64,000 nt of DNA. Origin: an uncultured Lachnospiraceae bacterium (lineage in GTDB: Bacteria; Bacillota; Clostridia; Lachnospirales; Lachnospiraceae). The translations under genes were made by a program, and so were the position numbers. Below the pieces are notes generated by a model. The model searched no databases. It had not been told where the DNA came from and saw only the letters and a list, made by a program, of their open reading frames with translations. The stretch covers positions 248,001 through 312,000 of the forward strand of contig CAJTOL010000001.1 in assembly GCA_910577645.1 (NCBI GenBank), in the 5' to 3' direction. Shown here in pieces: positions 34,709-43,098 of the stretch (positions within the stretch are counted from its first letter, which is position 1; each line of letters begins with the position of its first letter).

Positions 34709-35800
34709 TTAAGTATCTTTCTTAGGCCCTGTAGTCACAAAGGGCGGCAGCTCATCGCTGTTGTAATTGCTGCTTCCGGAGCCTGGCCGGCTGCCGGAGG
34801 TTCCAGAACTCCCATTTGAGCTGCCAGGGCTGTTAGAATTTCCGCTTGAGCCTCCGGGCCCATTGGAATTATAATTTCCTCCGGAACTGCCAGGTCCGCC
34901 GTAAGAAACATTATTACCGGAACTATTAGGGGAAGAGGCCTGAATGTTTCCAACATTTTGACATACGCCGTTGGCAGCAAAGGTATAGGTAACGCCGTCC
35001 AGTGTCAGAGATGTATTGGCATACATTTGCCCGGTAGAAGGATTCAAATAAAAATATTGTCCGTTAATCTGGATCCACCCTGTAGCCATGTGCCCGGAGT
35101 TATTAAAATAATAATAACCATTGTTAATCTGCGTCCATCCCTGGGCCATTTTACCGCTGGACACATCCAGATAATATCGGTTTGTACCATCTGTCTGCCA
35201 GCCAGTCAGCATTCTTCCGTCTGTATTGAGGCAATAATAAGCGCCGTTAATTTGCTGCCATCCAGTAACCATCTTGCCGCTGGATGCAAAGTAATACCAT
35301 TGTCCGCCCAGCTCATACCAGCTGTTTACCAGACAACGTCCGTCATTACGGAAATAGTACCAGGCGTTATCCATCTCCCGCCATCCGGTAACCATACTGC
35401 CGTCGCTCTTAAGATAATAATAATTATAATCATTGCCGCTGCGGATCTTCAGCCACCCGGTAACCATAACTCCAGTTGTATCATAGAGGTAATACCATTT
35501 ATTATCCACCTGCTGCCATTGGGTAGCCATTAAACCATTGGCCTTAAAATAATACCATTTCCCGTCAATCTGCTTCCACCCTCTGGTCATCAGGCCGGTA
35601 GAAAGATCCATAAAATAATACCCGTCTGTGGTATTAATCCAACCTTTGTGGACAGAGCCGTTACTTTCGATAAAAGTGTAATTACCGTTGTTATTATTCC
35701 AGCCGTAAGTGACGGCCAATGCGTCACGTGCCGGAGTTATAGTCAGAAGCCCCGTCAGGCCAGCCAAAGCAAAAGCCCGGATATATCTGTTGTGCCTCAT
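34709..35800 (-). CDS. cell-wall-binding repeat protein
   Basis: A 363-residue secreted protein. ATG 35798-35800 follows AGGAGGG; the signal peptide is IRAFALAGLTGLLTITPARD then ALAVT. Residues ~35-285 are about twelve ~20-residue repeats of the choline/glucan-binding type (G-W-x-x-x-x-G-x-W-Y-Y-F with x-x-x-G-x-M-x-T), for example GWKQIDGKWYYFKANGLM. The C-terminal ~80 residues are a Gly/Ser/Asn/Pro-rich linker ending DELPPFVTTGPKKDT, with no LPXTG motif. No catalytic domain is present, so it is a binding or scaffold protein on the wall. The choline-kinase fusion gene lies just upstream on the same strand. Confidence 0.9.
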   Translation of the reverse strand: MRHNRYIRAFALAGLTGLLTITPARDALAVTYGWNNNNGNYTFIESNGSVHKGWINTTDGYYFMDLSTGLMTRGWKQIDGKWYYFKANGLMATQWQQVDNKWYYLYDTTGVMVTGWLKIRSGNDYNYYYLKSDGSMVTGWREMDNAWYYFRNDGRCLVNSWYELGGQWYYFASSGKMVTGWQQINGAYYCLNTDGRMLTGWQTDGTNRYYLDVSSGKMAQGWTQINNGYYYFNNSGHMATGWIQINGQYFYLNPSTGQMYANTSLTLDGVTYTFAANGVCQNVGNIQASSPNSSGNNVSYGGPGSSGGNYNSNGPGGSSGNSNSPGSSNGSSGTSGSRPGSGSSNYNSDELPPFVTTGPKKDT

Positions 35801-35938
35801 ACAAACCCTCCTCCAAACATCCTGCCGCTCTGCCAAAACCTGACAGAATCGTATCTTTTACCAGTATATCACAGAATAACCAAAAACACCTAACATTTTC
35901 CTTACATTTTTTGCAAAATATTGTAACAGTCTGAACTC

Positions 35939-37789
35939 CTATAAAATATCAGAGAATATTTTGCGGTAACAATTTTTGGCATAGCGGTACATAATAATCG
36001 TATATTCGCCAAATTCCTGGCCCATATTCGCCTTATAGACAGCCCATAAAGCCCACAAAAAGCCTCCCAGCCCCATGTAAGCGTAAAAAATAAGCTGTTC
36101 CTTGCGGGTAGGATCCCTGTCCAGATAAACCTGAAGCAAATCGTAAGCCTGCTCCAGAGTATAATAAGAATAAATTGCACACATGGCCACATCAATGAGG
36201 GGATCGCACATCCCAGCATATTCCCAGTCAATTAACCGGACAGAGCCGTCAGAAAGAAAAAGAAAATTATCTGCAACACTGTCAATGTGGGCCAGAACTT
36301 TGACGCGCCGCTGCTTGCCCAGGAGCTTTAGCAGCTCCTCCATCCATTCAGAAACCATATCATAATCATCAAAGGGGATTGTCCCCTGTTTATAACAGAG
36401 TTTTTCATAAAAAGCGATACGCTCCTTTAAGTCAAAACTATGGTCTACCTGAAGTCCGGTATCATGAAATTGACGAAGCAGAGCCATACACTGTTTCATA
36501 TCCTGGGGATTGGCCGGATCTGCATTGCGGGAACCTTCATAAAATTCAGAGATTTTATAGCCGGTTTCTCCATCGAAATAGATAACATGCTCGGTGATTC
36601 CCAAAGGCGCCACTACATCATAAACATTCTTCTCCTGCCTGCGGTTAATCAAAAATTCTGTTCCGGGACCAGGGATCCGACAGAGATAACGAGTTCCCTG
36701 AACCTGAAATAAAAAGGACTGGTTGGTCATTCCGGATTTTAAACAGCGGATATCGCGGATCTCCGATTCCGGAATCTGAAATACCCGGGAAACCAGCTCC
36801 ATAGCCTGGTTGTCCGATTTACTCTGATATTTGGGATCAAAAAGGCGAAGTTCCTCCAGATTTTCAAACTCATATACCTGGTTAGCCGGTTGTCTGTTTA
36901 TATACATATCCAGCTCCGGCTCCCCGGCCTTTTTTTCCAAAACTTCCGGCAAAGGAAGGCCGGCATTGATAATCCGCCTCCTTGCATCTCCATTTAAAAG
37001 GTCTGTATAAACCTGTTCCCAATAAAACTGCTGGGTACCGCCTATTTGATAGTAGCTTTCCAAAACAGGCAGAAACTGACGGGAAAACTGTTTAGAGAAA
37101 AAAACAGGTCCGTACATTACCCAGCTGTCCCGGCCGCCTATATGGCTTTCCGTAATGCGTCCCTTCTTATTAAAAGAAAGACACCATTCAGAAGTATCGC
37201 CTTCCATAAAAACAGAAGAATACCAGCCGCCGCACTCATAGGTATGGTACATATTCTCCCGCATCCAGTTATCAGACGATAAAAGATAAACATTCCGCTC
37301 CCTCAAAACTTCTCTGGCCCGGTATACAGTAGCCAGGGTATTCTTACAGGAATATTCCGGATTATACAGAAGTTTTACCTGGTACTTATCAATAAGATAT
37401 TCAAATTTTTCTTTCAAATATCCCACCACAATGGTAATATCCCGAATATTTGCGGCATGAAGCTGTTTAATCTGCCTCTCAATCATCCTTTCTCCGAAAA
37501 CTTCCAGAAGCCCCTTGGGAGTTTCAAAGGTCAGAGGAACGAACCGGGAGCCGAAACCGGCGGCAATAATCAGGGCCGCTTCCACCCGGAACTGTTCCAT
37601 AAAAGCCATACCCGCAGAAGTTAATTCATAATCTCCTTCCGAATTAAGAGCCAGATAGGCTTTTGCGGTACATTCCTTAATTAATGTATTGACAGTTCCC
37701 AGAGAAACGTCTAACATAAGAGCCAGTTCTCTCTGGGTAACCTTGGGATGTTCCAGAATACAACGGCATAAAAGTCCATAGCGATTCAT
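35939..37789 (-). CDS. wHTH + phosphocholine cytidylyltransferase (LicC-like) + choline kinase (LicA-like) fusion
   Basis: A 616-residue three-domain protein. ATG 37787-37789 follows GGAAGGAG. Residues 1-65 are a winged helix (CRCILEHPKVTQRELALMLD, SLGTVNTLIKECTAKAYL). Residues ~67-300 are a nucleotidyltransferase: ALIIAAGFGSRFVPLTFETP, then KGLLEVFGERMIERQI, and LLSSDNW. Residues ~320-610 are a choline-kinase/APH fold with SGMTNQSFLF, the catalytic HIDSVADNFLF (H-x-D-x4-N) and LIDWEYAG. Such LicC/LicA enzymes make CDP-choline for decorating teichoic acids or surface glycans. Neighbouring cell-wall-binding repeat genes fit this. The HTH may make it autoregulatory. LicD-type transferase and choline permease are not in the window. 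Confidence 0.88.
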   Translation of the reverse strand: MNRYGLLCRCILEHPKVTQRELALMLDVSLGTVNTLIKECTAKAYLALNSEGDYELTSAGMAFMEQFRVEAALIIAAGFGSRFVPLTFETPKGLLEVFGERMIERQIKQLHAANIRDITIVVGYLKEKFEYLIDKYQVKLLYNPEYSCKNTLATVYRAREVLRERNVYLLSSDNWMRENMYHTYECGGWYSSVFMEGDTSEWCLSFNKKGRITESHIGGRDSWVMYGPVFFSKQFSRQFLPVLESYYQIGGTQQFYWEQVYTDLLNGDARRRIINAGLPLPEVLEKKAGEPELDMYINRQPANQVYEFENLEELRLFDPKYQSKSDNQAMELVSRVFQIPESEIRDIRCLKSGMTNQSFLFQVQGTRYLCRIPGPGTEFLINRRQEKNVYDVVAPLGITEHVIYFDGETGYKISEFYEGSRNADPANPQDMKQCMALLRQFHDTGLQVDHSFDLKERIAFYEKLCYKQGTIPFDDYDMVSEWMEELLKLLGKQRRVKVLAHIDSVADNFLFLSDGSVRLIDWEYAGMCDPLIDVAMCAIYSYYTLEQAYDLLQVYLDRDPTRKEQLIFYAYMGLGGFLWALWAVYKANMGQEFGEYTIIMYRYAKNCYRKIFSDIL

Positions 37790-38176
37790 AAAAGAGAAGC
37801 TCCTTCCTAAAGAAATAGCAGAAAATTTGTTCAGAAAGCTAAAAATATGGATAATTATGAACATTATACCATGAAAACATTAAAAAACAACTCTTTTCTT
37901 TGCGCTCCAGACGGATCCTTTTTTGGGAAAATTAAGAAAGTCCTAAGAAAACAGTGGAATTCCCCAGGTTTTTTTACTGGATTGTACACATATAAAAACA
38001 AAAAGAGGCTAAAAAGATATTTTCGTAATAATTACGTAAGGAAATGAACAGAGAAAAGTTATAGCATTTTTTCTGAGAGTGTATTATACTATGGGTGTGA
38101 TGGAGGTAATGTACTCCTGAAGAGAGGTTGTAAATATTTTATTACATAATCAAAACATAAATTTTGTAAAAAAGTA
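37790..38176. other. AT-rich intergenic region between divergent surface genes
   Basis: Holds the leader of the leftward fusion gene and, on the right, repeated AT-rich motifs (TTGTAA, TTACATAA) ahead of the promoter at 38177. A TATTATACTATGG stretch near 38082 could hold another -10 but lacks a good -35. A 66-codon open frame at 37847-38047 has no ribosome site and unconvincing composition. No gene is called. Confidence 0.6.
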
Positions 38177-38205
38177 TTGATAATTTCCCCTATTAGAAGT
38201 ATAAT
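38177..38205 (+). promoter_or_regulatory. promoter of the large repeat protein
   Basis: TTGATA at 38177-38182, a 17-base spacer and TATAAT at 38200-38205. Confidence 0.7.
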
Positions 38206-38268
38206 TGCCTCGTAATGCAAAAAGGATTTCGAGAGAGATTCAAAAAGAAAAAGGAGAGTGCATTTATT

Positions 38269-39780
38269 ATGAGAAAGCAGACAAAATTAGTTGCAGTGTT
38301 ATCTGCAACCGCATTGTTCGCTATCGGTGCGTCTATGACCTCTTTCGCTGCAACCGCTCACTGGGAGCAGGAAGGCGAGGATTGGGTATATCTGGACAGC
38401 GATGGCGACCGTGTAACAGACACCTGGAAAAAGAGCGGAAACAACTGGTTCTACTTAGACAGTGATGGTTATATGGCAAAAGATGCGATTGTAATTTCCG
38501 GATCCAACGATGACAAATACTATGTGGACGCTAACGGCGTAAAAGTTACCAACACCTGGGTATCTGTAGATAACGAAGGAGATAACGAGTGCTCCGACCA
38601 GGATGACATCTCTACGGTATGGTACTTCTTTGGATCTGACGGAAAGGCCAAGAGAGGAGATGGTAAGAAGATAGTAAAAACCGGTATTCCTTATGGGGCA
38701 AACATGGAAAATAAGGGTACCTTCGGTTTTGACGAGGACGGCCACATGTTAAGCGGCTGGCAGGATATTGAGCTGAGCGTCGGGGAAAAGACTTATTACT
38801 TTGGCGATGAGAATGAAGGCTGGGCAGCATTGGGTTGGAAGTATTTAGAAAAGCCGGATACCGCTATTGATGAGGACGATCCTTATGAAGATGAAGCATG
38901 GTTCTGGTTCGGAACTAACGGCCGTGCAGTAAAAAATTCCACCAAATACATCAACGGCCAGTATTATACCTTTGACGCAGACGGCGCTATGGATGACACC
39001 TGGGTAACCGGCACTCCTGGCGTATCTGATTCCACTGCATCTGTTGCAAGCGGAGCCAGCGCATTCTATACCGAGGATATCGGACATAGAAGAACCGGAT
39101 GGATTTACACCTACGCTCCTGATGATAAGGACGAGGAAGGCGACCAGGACTGGTACTACTTGAATACCAAGGGCGAGGCGTTCAACAGTGATGCTAAAGA
39201 TTCCAAGGATTACGGCGCAGGAGCTGAGGACATGTTTGACAGCGACAGCTATGACGACGTAGCCGCAAGGGTTATTAAGAATAAGACGTACCTGTTTGAC
39301 GGCGACGGCAAGATGATCACCGGCGTTGTGCAGATTACCGATCATACCGTAAACCGTGTAGGCGGAACCGAGCTGGCGCTGGGAGGTATTTATTACTTCA
39401 GCGAAGACGACGGTTCCTCTAAGGGTCAGATGGAAACCGGCAAGGTTACCTATGATGACGATGGGGAAGAGATTCACTTCTACTTTAAGAAAAATGGCCA
39501 GGCTTACATCAATGCTTACGTAAAGGGCTGTATCTACGATGAGACTGGTAAGAGAGTGGATGCAGAAGATGGCAGCAAGTACATGCTGTACACCACCAGA
39601 GAAAATATTTATGTAGACGGCAACACCGCGGGAGAGCCTGCAATCAAGGCTGGTACGCAGGTTGTTGTGAATACCAGCGGTACTGTGAAAAAGAGCGGTA
39701 CTGTAGAGGTTGACGGAATCAAATATGAAATTGGCAAAGCAAATGATTTCGAGGCCACAATGAAACCAAGTCAAGACTAA
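38269..39780 (+). CDS. acidic cell-wall-binding repeat surface protein
   Basis: A 503-residue secreted protein. ATG 38269 begins a signal peptide (LVAVLSATALFAIGASMTSF, cleavage after an Ala-Ala) and has an AGGAG site ~12 bases upstream. The mature part is built of degenerate choline/glucan-binding-type repeats: EDWVYLDSDGDRVTDTWKKS then NNWFYLDSDGYM, WYFFGSDG, YYTFDADG, KTYLFDGDGKM. It is strongly acidic (many Asp-Glu runs) and lacks a sorting motif or catalytic domain. The last ~60 residues form a short non-repeat region. It is transcribed away from the choline fusion gene and ends at a strong terminator. The codon choice (many C-ending codons) suggests high expression. Likely an abundant surface protein. 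Confidence 0.88.
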   Translation: MRKQTKLVAVLSATALFAIGASMTSFAATAHWEQEGEDWVYLDSDGDRVTDTWKKSGNNWFYLDSDGYMAKDAIVISGSNDDKYYVDANGVKVTNTWVSVDNEGDNECSDQDDISTVWYFFGSDGKAKRGDGKKIVKTGIPYGANMENKGTFGFDEDGHMLSGWQDIELSVGEKTYYFGDENEGWAALGWKYLEKPDTAIDEDDPYEDEAWFWFGTNGRAVKNSTKYINGQYYTFDADGAMDDTWVTGTPGVSDSTASVASGASAFYTEDIGHRRTGWIYTYAPDDKDEEGDQDWYYLNTKGEAFNSDAKDSKDYGAGAEDMFDSDSYDDVAARVIKNKTYLFDGDGKMITGVVQITDHTVNRVGGTELALGGIYYFSEDDGSSKGQMETGKVTYDDDGEEIHFYFKKNGQAYINAYVKGCIYDETGKRVDAEDGSKYMLYTTRENIYVDGNTAGEPAIKAGTQVVVNTSGTVKKSGTVEVDGIKYEIGKANDFEATMKPSQD

Positions 39781-39814
39781 TCTTTGAGACAGAATAAAAT
39801 CTAATTGCTAAAAT

Positions 39815-39872
39815 AAGGGAGCTGATGTCTGGCAAATCTGGCGGCGGGTTTGTCAGGGCAGCTCCTTTTTTT
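39815..39872 (+). terminator. terminator of the repeat-protein gene
   Basis: AAGGGAGCTG pairs with CAGCTCCTTTTTTT, with an inner GGCAAA/TTTGTC stem. Confidence 0.88.
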
Positions 39873-39886
39873 GCCAGAATTAATAG

Positions 39887-39915
39887 TTGACAAAAGGCCT
39901 CCTTTGGTTTATACT
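39887..39915 (+). promoter_or_regulatory. promoter of the first NlpC/P60 gene
   Basis: TTGACA at 39887-39892, a 17-base spacer and TATACT at 39910-39915. The ~90-base leader carries three GTAAY-type half-sites (39922, 39943, 39963) but no properly spaced WalR box. Confidence 0.75.
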
Positions 39916-40003
39916 CACTTTCGTAACAATATTTAATAATTTTGTAATATATGAAATAATTTGTAACAAAAAGTAGAGATAAGTCGAACAGGAGGAATTT
40001 TCT

Positions 40004-40759
40004 ATGAAATCATATAAAAGTATAAAAAAAATAGGCCGGGCTTTGATTGCTGCTGCGGCTGTCAGTATCTTTTCTTTATTGCCCTCTGCAGGAGGCGGGG
40101 CTGCTTACATAACGGCGTATGGGGCTCCTGTCCAGGCGGACCCGGAGAAGGAAGTCAGCGTTGAGACCAGAATCCAGTATGTGTGCCAGATAGAAGCTGA
40201 GGAGGTTTTGGTTTACGGCAGCGCCAGTGAAGGACTTCCTTCTATATATATAGCAGTGAGAGGAGAGGAATTTCCTATGTCCGGGCAGGCCGAAAACGGA
40301 TGGGTTCAGGTAGAGACTCCGGCGGGAACCGGATATCTGAAATTAGACGGACAGGCCTGTGTATTGGAAACTGCAGTGGAAATGGTGGATCAGAGCGCGG
40401 AAGCCAGAAACAGAGTAGTAGACTATGCCCTCCAGTTTGTGGGCAACCGGTATGTGTACGGAGGAAATGATCCCAATACAGGAGTGGACTGTTCCGGATT
40501 TACCAGATATGTGCTGCAGAGAGCGGCTGGAGTAAATATTGACCGGACTGCCGCCAGTCAGGCTGCTCAGGGGAGAACTGTAAGCTCCAGCCAGATGCGT
40601 CCGGGAGATCTGGTATTTTACGCCAAAGGAAGCAGGGTAAACCATGTGGCCCTGTATATTGGAAATGGTCAGGTAGTCCACGCCTCATCCCCAAAAAGCG
40701 GAATTAAGATTTCCCATTGGACTTACCGGACTCCGGTTCGGATTGCCAGTTTTTTATAG
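40004..40759 (+). CDS. NlpC/P60 cell-wall hydrolase, copy A
   Basis: A 251-residue secreted hydrolase that should cleave peptidoglycan stem peptides (gamma-D-Glu to diamino acid). It has an N-terminal signal segment (ALIAAAAVSIFSLLPSAGGG), an SH3-like region (residues ~50-125, with GWVQVETPAGTGYLKLDG), and a C-terminal NlpC/P60 domain. The catalytic Cys is in GVDCSGFTRYV at residue 163, the His in NHVALYIGNG, and the third polar residue His in VVHASSP. An AGGAGG site precedes the ATG. It resembles the copy at 56564-57334 in layout and ending (YRTPVRI). It is the last gene of the surface block. Confidence 0.93.
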   Translation: MKSYKSIKKIGRALIAAAAVSIFSLLPSAGGGAAYITAYGAPVQADPEKEVSVETRIQYVCQIEAEEVLVYGSASEGLPSIYIAVRGEEFPMSGQAENGWVQVETPAGTGYLKLDGQACVLETAVEMVDQSAEARNRVVDYALQFVGNRYVYGGNDPNTGVDCSGFTRYVLQRAAGVNIDRTAASQAAQGRTVSSSQMRPGDLVFYAKGSRVNHVALYIGNGQVVHASSPKSGIKISHWTYRTPVRIASFL

Positions 40760-40836
40760 GATTCAGGCGGGCTGTAGCAAGATAATATGGAGAAGGGAGA
40801 AGGACGATAAAAAATTTGTGAATTTCAGGCAGATAG

Positions 40837-40865
40837 TTGCTGAGAATAAAAATCCATGATAAACT
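40837..40865 (+). promoter_or_regulatory. possible promoter of the TauE-type gene
   Basis: TTGCTG at 40837-40842, a 17-base spacer and TAAACT at 40860-40865. Confidence 0.45.
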
Positions 40866-40944
40866 AAAACCGATACTTAGGATTCGCCACCGCACTGGCA
40901 GATTGATATTATACGATATAGAAAAAAATGGGGAGAAGGTATCT

Positions 40945-41691
40945 ATGCTTTTTTTGAAAATTGGAGCAGCGGTTTTATTTTCGCATTTTGTAGAAGGAAT
41001 ATCTGGATTTGGCTGTATGATTCTGGCGCTTCCTGTAGTATCCGCGTTATTAGGAATGAAAGCGGCAGTCCCTATGCTGGTTATATTGTCCACTCTGTTT
41101 GATTTGATGCTGGTTTGGAAAGACAGACATCAGATTTTATGGCGTGAAGTATTAAAAATGACTATACTGACCAGTATTACTATGCCGGTAGGATTATTGG
41201 CACTTCAATATTTGCCGGAAAAAATCCTGGAATTTTGCCTTGGGGCTTTTATGATAGTGGTAGCAATTTACGGTATTGCTACATCAAGAAAAGATGAGAG
41301 CAGGCAAAATAAGGAGCCAAATTCTTATGATAAGTTGAAAGTTTTATTTTTACCATTAGCGGGTTTGATTCAGGGCGCCTTTGGCGGAAGCGGTCCCTTT
41401 ATGATTTTATATGCAAAAAGCGTATTGAAAGATAAAACCGTATTTCGAGGGACCATGGCCATGATATGGGTATGTTTGAATACCATCAACCTCATTCAAT
41501 ATCAGGTAGGCGGTTTGATAGACGCCAATGTTTTAAAAAATGCTGCGGCTATGATTCCGTTTTTGGCCCTGGGGTATGTGGCAGGTACGTGGGCCCATAA
41601 AAAGATGGACAGTCATCAGTTTAATCTTCTGATATATGCAGTGGTTTTTATAGCTGGAATAACTATGATCAGAAACAGCCAGTTAATATAA
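40945..41691 (+). CDS. TauE/SafE-family membrane permease
   Basis: A 248-residue polytopic membrane protein. ATG 40945 (MLFLKIGAAVLFSHFVEGI) follows GGGGAGAAGG; a longer reading would include its promoter. The family's duplicated pattern is visible: an N-terminal GISGFGCMILALPVV and a second-half GLIQGAFGGSGPFMILYAKS. Members export sulfite, sulfoacetate or other organosulfur anions, or are simply uncharacterised; the substrate is not evident, since the neighbours are unrelated. Length is typical. Followed by a hairpin terminator. Confidence 0.88.
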   Translation: MLFLKIGAAVLFSHFVEGISGFGCMILALPVVSALLGMKAAVPMLVILSTLFDLMLVWKDRHQILWREVLKMTILTSITMPVGLLALQYLPEKILEFCLGAFMIVVAIYGIATSRKDESRQNKEPNSYDKLKVLFLPLAGLIQGAFGGSGPFMILYAKSVLKDKTVFRGTMAMIWVCLNTINLIQYQVGGLIDANVLKNAAAMIPFLALGYVAGTWAHKKMDSHQFNLLIYAVVFIAGITMIRNSQLI

Positions 41692-41702
41692 AAGCAGGTT
41701 TT

Positions 41703-41741
41703 ATGAAATTGCTCATTCACGATCAAAGCGGCTTCGCTTAG
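41703..41741 (+). CDS. possible 12-codon leader peptide before leuB
   Basis: ATG 41703 reads MKLLIHDQSGFA and stops at TAG 41739-41741, inside the 5' arm of the terminator hairpin at 41730-41789. Leu-Leu-Ile near its start is what a branched-chain attenuator would contain, but only three such residues are present and the AGCAGG ribosome site is weak. Weak candidate. Confidence 0.25.
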   Translation: MKLLIHDQSGFA

Positions 41742-41789
41742 GTATCCGATTGACCTTGCCGGGTTAATAGATCTAAGCGGGGCCTTTTT
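41730..41789 (+). terminator. terminator or attenuator before leuB-ilvD-ilvB
   Basis: GGCTTCGCTTAG (41730-41741) pairs with CTAAGCGGGGCC (41773-41784), followed by TTTTT. It may simply end the TauE-type gene. The rest of the 41692-42003 gap holds a TATAAT at 41793 without a good -35, a fragment of a dispersed repeat at 41801-41819, and an RBS-side hairpin: CCGCCCT (41946-41952) with AGGGCGG (41984-41990), which overlaps the first bases of the leuB ribosome site. Confidence 0.65.
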
Positions 41790-42003
41790 GGGTATAATGA
41801 GGGATGTCGCAAAATGAAACAGACTCAGGCATCTATAACTCCAGTTTATAAAGAAGATTCCAAATTTCTATATGGCAAATCCAAGAAATCCCTTAAGAAT
41901 AGTTGAAAGTACTGAATAAATGAGGTATTATGAAAAGAAATATCCCCGCCCTCAGTGGACAGGGATACCCAAAATACGACATAAGGGCGGAGGAGACAAG
42001 ATT

Positions 42004-43086
42004 ATGGAATGTAAGATTACGCTAATTCCCGGCGATGGCATTGGCCCGGAGATTGTCCGGGAGGCAGTTAAGGTATTAAATAAGATAGGAGAGACCTTCA
42101 ACCATACTTTTCAGTACACAGAGGTTTTAATGGGAGGATGCTCTATTGACGCTTACGGCGTTCCCCTGACAGACCAGGCTTTAGATACCGCCAGGGCCGG
42201 GGATGCAGTGCTTCTGGGTGCAGTAGGCGGCGATGTGGGCAATTCCAGATGGTATGATGTGGCTCCTGATTTACGGCCGGAAGCAGGACTCCTGGCAATC
42301 CGAAAGGGCTTAAATTTGTTTGCCAATATTCGTCCCGCATACCTGTACAGCCAGCTGGCAGATGCCTGCCCCTTGAAGAAAGAGATTATCGGAGACGGCT
42401 TTGACATGGTGATTATGAGAGAGCTGACCGGCGGCCTGTATTTCGGCAAGCGTTACACCGAGGAGGTAGACGGCGTAATGACCGCCGTAGATACCCTGAC
42501 CTACAATGAAAAGGAGATCCGCCGCATTGCCGTCAAAGCATTTGATATTGCCATGAAGCGCCGTAAGACGGTTACCAGCGTTGATAAGGCAAATGTGCTG
42601 GATTCCTCCCGGCTTTGGAGAAAGGTAGTGGAGGAGGTTGCAAAGGATTATCCGGAGGTGACCTTAACCCATATGCTGGTAGACAATTGCGCCATGCAGC
42701 TGGTAATGAATCCGGGACAATTTGATGTGGTTCTTACAGAGAACATGTTCGGCGACATCCTTTCTGATGAGGCCAGTATGATTACCGGATCCATCGGTAT
42801 GTTATCCTCCGCCAGTTTAAATGAAAGTAAATTCGGCATGTATGAGCCCAGCCATGGTTCTGCGCCGGATATTGCAGGAAAAGATGTTGCCAATCCCATT
42901 GCAACGATTCTCTCTGCAGCCATGATGCTCCGCTATTCCTTTGATTTGGATAAGGAAGCTGCCGCTGTGGAAGAGGCGGTTAAGAAAGTTTTAACGGAAG
43001 GTTACCGTACCGCGGACATTATGGCGGAGGGATGCACAAAAATTGGAACTACCCAAATGGGAGATTTGATTGCGGAAAGAATCTAA
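42004..43086 (+). CDS. leuB: 3-isopropylmalate dehydrogenase
   Basis: A 360-residue beta-decarboxylating dehydrogenase of leucine synthesis, oxidising 3-isopropylmalate with NAD. ATG 42004 ([18 protein letters not shown]) has a GGAGGAG site; the longer frame from 41920 adds 28 implausible residues. Seen: [38 protein letters not shown], and the metal/substrate segment [20 protein letters not shown] with [20 protein letters not shown]. It is the first gene of a leuB-ilvD-ilvB cluster, 12 bases ahead of ilvD. Other leucine genes are not adjacent. Confidence 0.96.
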   Translation: MECKITLIPGDGIGPEIVREAVKVLNKIGETFNHTFQYTEVLMGGCSIDAYGVPLTDQALDTARAGDAVLLGAVGGDVGNSRWYDVAPDLRPEAGLLAIRKGLNLFANIRPAYLYSQLADACPLKKEIIGDGFDMVIMRELTGGLYFGKRYTEEVDGVMTAVDTLTYNEKEIRRIAVKAFDIAMKRRKTVTSVDKANVLDSSRLWRKVVEEVAKDYPEVTLTHMLVDNCAMQLVMNPGQFDVVLTENMFGDILSDEASMITGSIGMLSSASLNESKFGMYEPSHGSAPDIAGKDVANPIATILSAAMMLRYSFDLDKEAAAVEEAVKKVLTEGYRTADIMAEGCTKIGTTQMGDLIAERI

Positions 43087-43098
43087 GGAGGCAGCCAT

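Noticed and set aside
37847..38047. A 66-codon plus-strand frame between the choline fusion and the repeat protein
   Set aside because: No ribosome site, start inside the divergent promoter region, and composition unlike a folded protein.
38845..39774. A 309-codon minus-strand frame opposite the acidic repeat protein
   Set aside because: Opened by the GAC/GAT-rich plus-strand codons reading as Val/Ile; no start signals.
41793..41798. TATAAT as a promoter for leuB
   Set aside because: No acceptable -35 hexamer at 16-18 bases upstream; the leuB promoter remains unidentified.
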